Assembly: GCA_004794655.1 (NCBI GenBank)
Contig: SMMW01000005.1
Coordinates: 558,001 to 622,000 of the forward strand
Source: Marisa cornuarietis
Lineage: Eukaryota; Mollusca; Gastropoda; Architaenioglossa; Ampullariidae
DNA length: 64,000 nt
Reading direction: 5' to 3'
Shown in pieces: positions 11,492 through 21,224 of this stretch. The notes under the pieces were generated by a model that had not been told where the DNA came from, searched no databases, and saw nothing but the letters and a program-made list of their open reading frames with translations. The position numbers were made by a program, and so were the translations under genes. Numbering within the stretch: the stretch's first letter is position 1; each line of letters begins with the position of its first letter.

Positions 11492-12292
11492 TACGGACCT
11501 TCATCTACTGGATAAGTGTCTCAAGTTTATATCTGGTGTAAGTCTCAGCTTTCCTTATCAGCGAGCCCGTGTTTCCGGTTCCGGTTTGCGAAGAGACACG
11601 GATCTTCATTTAATTTTAATAAAGGTCAGTGGTTTCCAGACATAAATGGATTCGAAAAAAATGGACAGGTGCAAATTGTTGGATGTCATACCAATAAAGC
11701 GAGATGTCGTTATCTTCAACAAAAAGTAAACATCTATCCTCGTCGCCATCATAGCTTACAATACCAACCGACCTTAGCAACGGGGGACTTCCCTATTGTC
11801 ATCTGCTAGTAAATGGCGTTGTCATGAACTCAGTGCTTCCACGGACCTTCATATGTGGCATTTATTAAATTAATTCTTAAAGTATAGGCTTTTTGTAACA
11901 AAATAATCTATATAATTGTTTCGAAAAAATCAAAAACAATGCTTTTTAAAAAATTGTTAGTGGTAGAGCAAGTCAATAGCATCTGTTGTGACGATGTTTT
12001 TATATGATAAAATTGACGAAAAACCCACATGCGTTTTCTATAAACAACCAAAATACATTTTACAGAAAATACTACTGTTGCTTTTGCAATCAGTCTTCTT
12101 TAACAAGGCTCTTATGACAAAAAAGCTTAATTACTTCTAAAGTTTCTTCGACGTTAGGAAAACCCGCCATTTTGAAATCGGAAACGGAAGTGAAAACCTA
12201 ACGTTTGTAGGGTTTGTTACGATTTGTGACTCCTATGATAGAGCAAAGAGGCAACGAATGAGAGACACTCATCCAGTAGATGAAGGTCCGTG
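11492..12292. mobile_element. 801-bp non-autonomous DNA transposon (MITE-like), 8-bp TSD
   Basis: The two ends are inverted repeats: ACGGACCTTCATCTACTGGA... at 11493-11522 and its reverse complement at 12262-12291, 30 bases with one mismatch. They are bounded by the direct repeat AATGCTAC at 11484-11491 and 12293-12300. That is an 8-base target-site duplication, as made by hAT, P and Merlin elements. TIR-like words recur inside (ACGGATCTTCATT near 11598, ACGGACCTTCATATG near 11836). The only internal frame (97 residues from 11516) has no transposase motif, so mobilisation in trans is inferred. The superfamily is not resolved, since the TIR lacks the usual CAG start of hAT. Confidence 0.85.
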
Positions 12293-12299
12293 AATGCTA

Positions 12300-13375
12300 C
12301 ACTCTTAAATTTACAAGAGAGTATTATAAAAGGTATATTGCCCACGCCTACGATCTTAATGTTTATTCTTTATTATTGCACCTTTATTTACTTTGAATTT
12401 TCAGCCGTAAGTTATGCGTTTTCCTCTTTTTTAGATATAAATGTGTTAAAAGTGTCATTTCAGTTATCATATCTTCACAAACCCCACTAATTTTCTTTAA
12501 TCCCTTTCCAAGCTAAACTCATTATATTTAATCGCGAATTCGTTGAAAAACAGAATCAGCGTGATAACATAGTAGCAGTGTGATAATCAGCTTCAATATT
12601 AAAGTAAACATTTGCTAATATTTGTATTTCCTAATACTTACGTCGCTTTGAGGTTGAGAATGTGTAGTTCCACAAACAATCGGCTCGTAGCTGGTTTGTT
12701 CTGTGACCCCCTTCTGTCAGCCATTCGACCTGTTTCTGTGCCAGTATTACACTGTGCATTATCATGCTGGTCTCGTGAATTTCATGAGACAGAGGTGGCG
12801 CATGTGAAGTAGCGTGGAACCAAACAAAAGGCAGTTCCAGCGCGCGGTTGCTATTGTTCATCTTTTGCAACATCACCCGAGGTTGGCAGAAAGGTGCGCT
12901 GAATTCGATTGTTTATATACATGTATTTTAGAATGATGTTTTGTCATTATATATGGTCGGTTATATATATATATATAAAGAGAGAGAGAGAAAGAAGCAC
13001 TGATATTGATATTGCTTATTGCCTCAGTTTTCGAAATCAAGACACGGGAGGGCGGGAGGGGGTTTACAAAACTATTCGTGATATACAGCAATTGTATGTA
13101 CATACTGATACATACTTGTAATGATAAATAAAACATCTTTTCGTAGGTAGTAGGATGAAGCTATGTTAAGGCAGATTCCGCTATTGAAAAACTTCTAAAC
13201 ATATGGTTAATAATTTGTTACAGACAGGAGAGCGAAATGCGGTTGTTATGATGTCTCCACAACACAAAACGCGGCTGCCATGATCTCATCTCCACCACGC
13301 TGCCTCCGAGTTGACCCGGACACGCATACTAAGCAGATTGATCAGTCAATATATTGACGAACAGCCACCAGTTAT
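12300..13375. other. Intergenic stretch with short (TA)n(GA)n run
   Basis: No gene is supported. A (TA)n(GA)n run lies at about 12963-12993. The small frames on both strands across it are repeat translations. Confidence 0.5.
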
Positions 13376-13379
13376 TTTA

Positions 13380-14085
13380 GTATAGAAACAATCTTCTGAG
13401 TGATCATCGCTGCACCTTATTTACTACCAACCATGGTTACATTGATCATTAAATGACACAAGTCATAACACAGCACGCGCTACCTACAGGAGCGAATAAA
13501 ATAACCTCCACAGATCGTAAATGGTTCCATATGAAAAAAAAAATCTTTTCGTCAAGTCGTCAGAAGAAGGTGTTAATGTCATCTTACTGAAGCCAGCTGA
13601 TACACAGCCTTAGATGCTCGCTCAGTCAAAAGACCCGTTTGACAAACATGCACATTGTGTCAACTAGAACAACTGGCTAAAATATGTCTTTAGATTATCT
13701 CTTATACTTCACAACCGATAAAGCTGATAAAACAGAAGGGATTTCTGTGTATGTCGCAACTTTCTGCCAATCGGAGTGTTTTGTAAGCTCTCGTGACGAT
13801 GCAGTATTGTGTATGTGAAGTACGATTAAAAGAAAGAAGAATAAACCGAAGAAACAAAAGAAGAAGTGAATAATAGACGTGGACAGTACTGTGAAAGGGG
13901 TTGTAGTGAGGCAATATAAACATGAAAGAAACTGTTATTTCGAACCAGTACAAATATCACTGCTTTGCTCGTCTAACGTCCTGTGCTACTATATTTAGAA
14001 ATTCAAGATTTCACGCGTCGTCGCCAATATCGTTTACTAAGAGTAATCCATAACACTTTTTACAACCAGCACTTTTCTCAGTCTT
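13380..14085 (+). repeat. Large dispersed repeat, copy 1 (pairs with 47890-48680)
   Basis: About 700 bases align colinearly, in the same orientation, with 47890-48680. Shared words include ATCCATGGTTACAT..ATT, CAGATCGT.AATG, TTAATG.CATCTT, AGTCAAAAAGACCCGTTT and AAGTAATCCATAAC. Many substitutions and small indels separate the copies. A shorter third match is at about 46640-46735. No protein coding was recognised, so it is either an unclassified element or an old segmental duplication. Confidence 0.75.
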
Positions 14086-14093
14086 TATTGAAA

Positions 14094-14147
14094 ATTAGCA
14101 GCCGTCTTTAAATTAGCAGCCATCTTTAAATTAGCAACAATCTTTAA
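14094..14147 (+). repeat. Three tandem 18-bp units
   Basis: Three units of the form ATTAGCAGCCRTCTTTAA follow one another, the third changed to ATTAGCAACAATCTTTAA. Confidence 0.9.
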
Positions 14148-14159
14148 ATAATTAGAATA

Positions 14160-14780
14160 AAATATTTTCACAAGCTCGTTCAACGTTATTTTTTACAGTT
14201 TATTTATGGTTAGTCATGAAGCAGGCAGGTGAAACTTTTATAAAAGTATCAAATAATTTGCTTTTAAATTCCCTCTATAGCACCAAGCGTCAAGCGCACC
14301 ATACAATTAACATGTGATCATAAGTTAGTTCATAAGCTTCAATGTTTTTTTCGAAGAAACACTCTGCACGTGACATGTGTATCGTGTTGCTAGTACCCTT
14401 AATTTACGCTCTCTGCCCTCGCATACGATACTCGCTCAGGGCCCCGCGTACTGCTCGGGCCGTTACTGCAAGTATGACATTATTTCAAAACTTAGAGAAT
14501 AAATCTTCACATTTCATTTTTGAAGCTTTTCTTGGTGTCTTCGTGTAATATGTGTGTATGTGCAGCATCAAGTCTCTTTATATAAGCTAAAGGCATGTAT
14601 TTGTTTAAACAACCAGACTATATTCAAAAGCTATCGACGGTTTTGCCTGTACCGGAAGCCAGTAGCGATTGGCCATGGCGGCTATAGGCTGACTGTGCGG
14701 TCTGAGTAAGTCTGTGATCAGTCCTTTGCTTTAGAATTTCCTTTGCTTTGTGATTCCATCGATTTCAGCTCCGTCAACCC
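14160..14780. other. Non-coding stretch before the STRAD pseudogene
   Basis: No motif-bearing frame was seen. It may include 5' untranslated sequence of the retrocopy that follows, but no boundary is visible. Confidence 0.4.
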
Positions 14781-14789
14781 AAGTCTCTG

Positions 14790-15800
14790 TTGATGTATTC
14801 TTCAGACGACACAATGGCTTTCCGAGCTGTAGATGTGAACACAGGGCCGTTGAGAGCCAGCACAGGCCCTGGGGCAGACGACTTGCTAAAACAAGTAGCT
14901 GGTCAAGTTCATAGATTCAAAAGTGACAAGAGGCTAAAGACAGACAAAAGTTATGTCAGACAAATCAGCAACAAAGCATTGTGCTTGTTCCGAATCTCAG
15001 TTGTCTAATTCACCACCACCAAGTAAGCCCTAGCATATCACCTCCCTACCACTGGCAGAGAACAAGGTGAAGGTCACTCTCAACATCAGTGAGTCATCGT
15101 CATCAGAAGTGGTCATCGTGCAGTTTGACAGTGTGGCCTGTGTCTATCAGCTGTATACAGGAATAGGCAAAGGTCACAAAGGTACAACCACAGTGCCTCT
15201 AGCTCAGCACTCGCCAACAGTACTGCAGGTGGCTGTTAATAAGCGAATTGATCTAGAACACTTACACCATGACTTCTCTTATGTACAGCAAGAAGTTGCA
15301 TTAACCAAGCAGTTACAACATGAGACTATTCTCCCACATTACTGTAGCTTCGTCCATCCCCATGAACTGTAGACAATCATACCTGTTATGGGCTATGGTT
15401 CTTGCCGTGACTTACTGTCTGTTTCACAACCATCTGCCAGAGCTATTGGTCACATATAGCTTGTGTACAGGGCTATTATAGTCATATATATCTTGTGTAT
15501 ATTGCTAGTGGTCACATATATTTTGTGTATAGAGCTAGTGGTCACATATATCTTGTGTGTAGAGCTAGTGGTCACATATATCTTGCGAGATGTACTGCAT
15601 ACTCTGGAATACTTGCATAGCAGAGTTGTCGTACACAGGGGTGTGAAGGCTAGTGGACAGGTGTGTCTCACTGGCCTCCTCAACTCTGCACAGTCGAAGG
15701 GAGCCAGCCACTGCGAACAGTCTATGACTACCCCAACATGATGATGATGATTGCCTCCAGTAGTTCAGTCTGAAATTCTTGAACAGAATCTGGCTATTTC
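14790..15800 (+). pseudogene. STRAD: Intronless broken copy of a STRAD-type pseudokinase gene
   Basis: Around 15140-15370 the reading frame gives the kinase N-lobe: YQLYTGIGKGHKG, then VAVNKRIDLEHLHHDF, QQEVALTKQLQHETILPHYCSFVHPHEL, then a TAG where Trp is expected. It continues as PVMGYGSCRDLL. From about 15585 it reads YILRDVLHTLEYLHSRVVVHRGVKAS and VCLTGL, and near 15765 SEILEQNLA. HR.VKAS in place of the catalytic HRD.K, and the MxYGS.xDL block, are typical of STRAD, the LKB1 partner (established family knowledge). Roughly 200 codons run on without introns, so a processed retrocopy is likely. Breaks are the nonsense codon at 15370, a repeat expansion at 15445-15590 and later frameshifts. 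The N-terminal 72-residue frame from 14790 probably belongs to it, but I did not recognise that part. Confidence 0.78.
15445..15592 (+). repeat. 30-bp minisatellite inside the STRAD pseudogene
   Basis: About four units of GGTCACATATATCTTGTGTA followed by KAGAGCTAGT, period about 30-33 bases, sit exactly where STRAD encodes its ELAIVYILRDV helix. In frame they read repeated VVTYILCIEL-like units. This is a local duplication of coding sequence. Confidence 0.88.
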
Positions 15801-16049
15801 TCAATGATTGTAAAACTAACCTGATGATCTTACTACAAGAATTCGGCTAGTTTGCATTGATTCTAAAACTAACTCCACACAACTGTAAACCATCCATGTC
15901 ATTTGTGGGTGGCCTCATATGAAGCTAGTATCGATGTTTTCAATATGTAAGTGATTATGGTCAGACTAAAAAGAAGAAAAACACTTGTCCTTATACTTGC
16001 TCGATTCCAGAATCGACATCTGTATGATGCCAGCATTTATCATGTATGT

Positions 16050-16130
16050 TTGCTCTCTGTGTAAAGCACTTTGAGTTCACCTTAATGGTAGAGAAAGGTG
16101 CTATACAAGTCATCGTCATTATTATTAAAG
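16050..16130 (+). mobile_element. CR1/L2-like LINE 3' end
   Basis: The sequence TGTAAAGCACTTTGAG..., then AGAAAGGTGCTATACAAGT, then a (CATT/ATT)n tail, is the hallmark 3' terminus of CR1/L2-like LINEs. Only the end is preserved. Confidence 0.6.
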
Positions 16131-16134
16131 GCAA

Positions 16135-16410
16135 CTTCACTACTAACTGCTGACTACATGTAGGGCCACGCGCTGAAAGATAAGCCACCGTCTGCTTTTA
16201 TTAGTGTATCAGTACTGCCTATATATATATATATCACTCTACACAGTCAGTAGGAGAAGCGGTGCACATGACTTGGTCTTTTTGTAAGCTGATTGTATCA
16301 TGTGTTTTTACAAAAGACATTTACTTATGTGCTATACATGGATCAACCTTCAACCCACGCACATACAAGCGTGTCAAAACAAAAATGAGTCCTTTTACGG
16401 GTGTAAATAG

Positions 16411-16472
<62 letters not shown>

Positions 16473-17560
16473 CTGTTTCTGTGTGTGGAGGGATGGGTGG
16501 GTATGATGTAGGCTTGTAAATATAAAAGTATCATAAATATACTTGAATTTTAGCATTGTAGACTGAGAGTGGTACGCAACGATCATGAAGTATACGTGTG
16601 CGTGTTTCTATGGTGTTTGACTGTTGCAAGACTAGGATCACACACGTCATCAATTCCCGCCATTAGTGAAGGTACGGCTTAACACCCTGTCTGTCAGTTT
16701 GGATTTGCCTCAGCTCTAAATTGGCCATGCTGTGCTATCGTTGCCTTCATTGTCTACCCAAATGGTTACTGTTTAAAATGTTGTCGTCCTAACAGTTAGC
16801 AAAATCGCTCCTCCTTGTGCCTTGCAGCAGGCTAGACAAAACTCAATGACGGTACATTGTTTTCTCTGGACATGCCTTAGTGTTTCAAACAAATTTTTTA
16901 AATGACTTTGAAAACAAAGTATTTACTCTTTTCGCAGACTGCTATCATTTATTGTTAGGCATCGACTTCATTGTAGAATTGGCACGGTTTAAATAAGACG
17001 TACTTCGCAAGGGAGAGAACTACGTTTACATAAAGTTGAAATGTGCAGGAGTTGTAGACCATCAAAACGTTTGTAAACGTCGCGGCGCCTACTAGAAATA
17101 GCTTTGAGAGACTCCACTCGCCACTCTTCACTCTCCGCTGCTCACGAGATGTGTGTTGATATCTCTGTTATATTCCTCTCTTACGGAAGTAACACGATAC
17201 ATTATAACATGCAGATAGTACATCAGTCTCTCCTTTGACCTGTTACTACTGCCACCTCTACTACAACTAAATTCCAGAGAAACCTTATCACGTTCGGATG
17301 GTGATAAAACTGACAGCTGGATTATTTGTAAATATTATCTGCATCATTTCTACAGATCTACATATTGCAACCACTGTGAAGCAAAGTCTTCGAGCACACG
17401 AACAAGCACAGGCGTAGCCAGATGTACGAATAACTCTTCCACTCCTCTGACTCGATGGAACGTAGTTGCTTCCCCTGCTCTGCTCCTGTCCCACTGCCCA
17501 TTTTAATAACTACAAGCATGACCGATTGGTGCTTAACATTTAGTTTCTCGATGATTTACC
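16135..17560 (+). repeat. Dispersed 1.3-kb repeat, copy 1 (pairs with 27090-28045)
   Basis: It aligns colinearly with 27090-28045. Shared blocks include GCTTTTATTAG at about 16193, ATACAAGCGTGTCAAAAC-like sequence before the (TG)n, AATTGGCCATGCTGTGCTATCG at about 16718, and a block ending CAACTCTTCCACTCCTCTGA-like near 17430. This copy has about 540 bases (roughly 16795-17335) that are missing from the other. A (TG)n tract lies at the same place in both. It is probably the 3' half of an old LINE. Confidence 0.7.
16411..16468 (+). repeat. (TG)n microsatellite
   Basis: Uninterrupted TG repeats of about 58 bases within repeat copy 1. Confidence 0.97.
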
Positions 17561-17645
17561 CTTCTGCGCTAACACCCTTTCCTACAACTAAATCCTTCAA
17601 ATCTGCACTGAAAACGCACCTCTTCCTTGAGCATTACTCCGAATA
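17560..17645 (+). mobile_element. CR1-like LINE tail fragment
   Basis: The frame reads PFPTTKSFKSALKTHLFLEHYS. This matches the SF+SxLKTHLF C-terminal signature common at the end of CR1/L2-like ORF2. The downstream Ser/Cys/Phe-rich frame to 17883 is not recognisable. Confidence 0.5.
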
Positions 17646-17859
17646 CAGTCCACACAATGCTCGTCCTTCTTACTCTCCCCCCTTCCGCTCTTGCTACTTG
17701 TCTACCATCTTTCTCTGCAGAATCACTATATTCTCTGTTCCTGTTACTTGGTGTCTTTTTGTGTTTTCTATCTTTTTTTTCTGTTTGTCGTCAGTACTGT
17801 CGTTTATTCTTCCCTCCCTCGTATTCTATCCATTTAGTCCATGTCTCTTCCCCGTTTTA

Positions 17860-18200
17860 AGCACAGTGAAGTCACTGTTCTGAAAAGATGTGTCTTGTTT
17901 AGACTTAAAGGTGATAAGAGAATCAGTGACAAAGGCTGACGGGTAATCTGTTCCATGGTGATGGGGCTTGGTAGGACAAAGACCTCTGTCCACTCGTTTT
18001 TGTCTTAGCTAGTAAATCTCGAAGAAGCCTGGTGTCAGACGATGAGCAAACAAGTCGAGCGGGTGTAGATATGGGACTGAGTTTGGAGAGGTACAGAGGA
18101 CCAGTATCAGAAAGCTATGATCGAGAATGACACCCAAACTGTGAATACAGGAAAAGAAAGAAATAGTTGAGCTGAGTATGGATTGACACTGAAGGAGAAA
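17860..18200 (-). mobile_element. CR1-like LINE ORF2 C-terminal fragment
   Basis: On the minus strand, with frameshifts, it reads SKLSPISTPARL, SSSDTRLLRD, KTKTSGQRSLSYQAPSPWNRLPVSL and a degraded F+...HIF. This is the block order of the CR1/L2 ORF2 C terminus (YTP.R.LRS..RLL......GxRSFSxxxPxxWNxLP). It faces the plus-strand fragment at 17560. Confidence 0.65.
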
Positions 18201-18518
18201 AGGATGACTCAGATAATTTACGTTTTTAGACTTTCTGAAAGCACACAAACACAACTATCAAGAACTGTACAGGTGAAAGGTGAATGGTGAGTGAAAAATT
18301 CTGTTCATAGCTGTTTTTTTAATTCATCATCAGACCGCACTCATCATTAATAAAATAGAGAACAATACAATGCGTCTTTATTGTCGAATTTTGTCCACAA
18401 CAGAGACCAAAATTTAGCAATAGCTAGACTTCAACCATTAGTGATATCACACTGAAGAAGGTGATTAACATAAAGCCATTATGTTTGTTATCACGAAAAA
18501 GAATTGGTCACTCATTTA

Positions 18519-18522
<4 letters not shown>

Positions 18523-18603
<81 letters not shown>

Positions 18604-18604
18604 T
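18523..18604 (+). repeat. (CA)n(CGCA)n microsatellite
   Basis: About 80 bases of CA repeats passing into ACGC repeats. Long His/Thr frames across it are artefacts. Confidence 0.97.
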
Positions 18605-18609
18605 ATGTA

Positions 18610-19660
18610 CGAACTCATACACGCGTGCTCATCCATATTCATATTCTCTCTCTGTCTCTCAAACGGAACATAAATACATACAGAAGAAAAAATGTTTCTA
18701 CAAAAAGAAGAGAGAGTGAGAGTAGAACAGACGATAAAACTCAGATTCGATGCCATTTTCGTGACAAACTCTCTTTTGTTTGTAGCGAAGTGTTTTTGTG
18801 TTAAAGGGAGTAAACTTGAGCTCTAAGTTATCATATGGAAAATTAAGTCTTATAATCCCAAATCAGCTGTTCAAATATATTCTCATTAATTTAGAAACAT
18901 GAAAAATAATAAATTATAATTATAAATTAACTAGTGTTTAGAGGAACGAGACGGGTCACTTCTTTTCATTTGCACCAGTTGTTGGTTGCCATGACATCAT
19001 CGGAGGGTAAGTGGCTATAGTTTCAACAAGGGAGCAGTAAGAAGGCCGGCTTATGAGAAGTGCACGGGAGAGAACTGCATTTTCAAGCAATTGACGTGAG
19101 GAAGTATTTTAGTTGTCAAATGCCCGTGTTTCGTGTCAATTAAATAAAAATGTAGCAGAGTTTATCACTGTTATTGAACTTCATCCGTCTACGAGGACAA
19201 ATAATTAATTAGAGCTAAGATCATCTCTGATGACAGGTGGGTGCTGACCTTTTAAGCATATGTTGTGTCTCACATTATGCCATTCGTGTACATTTATTTT
19301 TGTTCCAGCCAAAAATACAAATATAAAACTAGACAATTTGCCTTCAATAACTGCAAATACCAGAAAGGTTTCATACATATGCCCGAAAAAAACAAACACT
19401 CTACCCAATACCCTACCCCTTCCTCCCTCCACACACACACACAGGTGTGCACGCGCGCACGAGCACGAGTTCAGGAAGCTCTATCGTTCAGCCTGCGCTC
19501 TTCATCGCTACTGGAGGTCACTTGCCTTGTCCTTCTGCAAACAAGAAAAGTAGCATGACCATGATTTTAAGCCAGCCAACAATCATCTAAACAGCCTACA
19601 ACCGACCAGCAAGCCAGCCAGCCAACCAACCAACTAACTAACCCATCAGCTAAGCAAAGA
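18610..19660. other. Non-coding stretch
   Basis: No credible gene. A short CCAGC/CCAAC run sits near 19605-19640. Confidence 0.45.
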
Positions 19661-19664
19661 ATGA

Positions 19665-20330
19665 GTTTCTACATCACTGAAAATCCTTTGATACTCCAAA
19701 AGCTGATTACAGACATACTAGAGAAATAAACAGAACCCCAATCTCAAAAAAAAAAAATGAAAAAGAACACGCAGGCTTTAGCGCAGGCTGCCGCAAAACT
19801 TGAGAATAATCCCCGAGAAGTACCTAGAACACCAACATAATATCAACATTTAACCATAATTCATAAGCTACGAGAAGACCTTTGACAGAGTGTGGCATGC
19901 AGATGAACAAGTATAAAGAAGTACAACATCAGTGCCAACCTGTCATGGAACATACATATGGAAAGACAAGTCTTCTTTATATCGTCATTGATGAGTGGCA
20001 CTGAGCAACATTTGTTTGGCAAGGTTATATACTCTCCCCTACAATATCAGGATCTCAATTACAGATTTTACTACCAATAAAGAATAATGAAAGAGAATAA
20101 GGGAGATAATTGGACCATATGATGACCTTCTGTCCCCATTAAAAATACCCAAGCTATACTGCTATGAGCATCTCTCAAGATCATCAAGAATTGCATGGAA
20201 CACTGCACAGACACAGAAGAAGAGGAAGACCCAAAATGACATGGACAGGCAAAACGCAAGACTGCACTGGCTCACTTGGCGCCTGGCAGAGAAGGGCAGA
20301 GTTTTTTTCACGTTTCATGTAACAGAAAGG
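19665..20330 (+). pseudogene. Decayed LINE RT fragment, copy 1 (pairs with 22150-22780)
   Basis: Piecewise translation gives EHAGFSAGCRKT (compare EQAGFRxGRST), then a degraded HNIxHxxxxYEKTFDRVWHADEQV block, then KYNISANLSWNIHMERQ, and at about 20220 RRGRPKMTWTG, a block normally found near the end of ORF2. Stops and frameshifts are frequent and the middle of RT is deleted. It is about 90% colinear by eye with 22150-22780, so the two were made from one already shortened element or by a later duplication. Confidence 0.7.
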
Positions 20331-20339
20331 AAAAATAAT

Positions 20340-21220
20340 TTTAAATGTCTCTTGAGTTCATACAAAAATTATTTAAGAGCTGATTCAGAACCAAAAAAAT
20401 AACCCCAGAGAAAATAGAAGTTATTACGGTTTCCTATCAGTGGAGTGACTTAACTTTTTGGGACAGAAATATTGCTCCATGCACACAAATCTTGTTAGAG
20501 TTAGGAGATGCACGTCAGCCATAGGAAACCTGCATTTACTCGCACGAAGCTTACTGTGACAGCTCAACATCTATACTTTCTGGAGCAATTGCAGAAAAAA
20601 ATCATTGGCTAAACTCGAAAACGCTGATGCACGATATAAAAGTCTTAGTTACGTTAAGATGGCGCAGATGTGGCAGTAAAAATAAAAATTTTCAGAAAAA
20701 AGGAAAAAAAAGAGTCTCATATACAAAAATTAATCAAGAAAAAATAGACGATGAAAAAAAACCAAAAGACCTGAGAAAAGTTTCCGACCTGTGCTGCCGA
20801 TTTTGCATATTACTGTAGAAGTAAAAGCACAAATGTCGTTTATACAAGTTAAAGAATATAGAAGATTCTTCACAAATCGAGAAACAAGCCACAAGCTTGT
20901 AAGTACAGATAACCTTACCTAAAATAGTTATCATTTCTTTAAAGATAAGGATTGAACCTCACGCCTCTATTTTAATTAAACAAAGCTATGGGCCATTCAA
21001 TTACTCTTATATATATAGATATATACATATATCCTTTATATACGAGTAATTATATAAATAAACGCACAATGTTAGACTAATTAACGCTTTGTTTATACTT
21101 CCTGAGCCTTTGCACCCACGTAGGTGAAATTTGTAGGAATGTATCAGAAAACAGTAGTGGAAGACAACGCATATTATGTAAACTTCGTAGACTAAACAGA
21201 AAATTAAAACACAGATATAC
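20340..21220. other. Non-coding stretch downstream of gene A
   Basis: A terminal cytoplasmic exon of gene A would be expected here on the minus strand, but no convincing phase-2 acceptor and stop were identified. Confidence 0.4.
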
Positions 21221-21224
21221 TCAC

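Noticed and set aside
17455..17883. 142-residue frame, Ser/Cys/Phe-rich
   Set aside because: Only a LINE-tail signature is recognisable near its middle. The rest is pyrimidine-rich low-complexity sequence.
18481..18804. Long His/Thr- or Val/Cys-rich frames across CA/TG tracts (also at 16262, 27243, 29329, 42235, 53658)
   Set aside because: They are translations of dinucleotide microsatellites on both strands, without domains or splice context.
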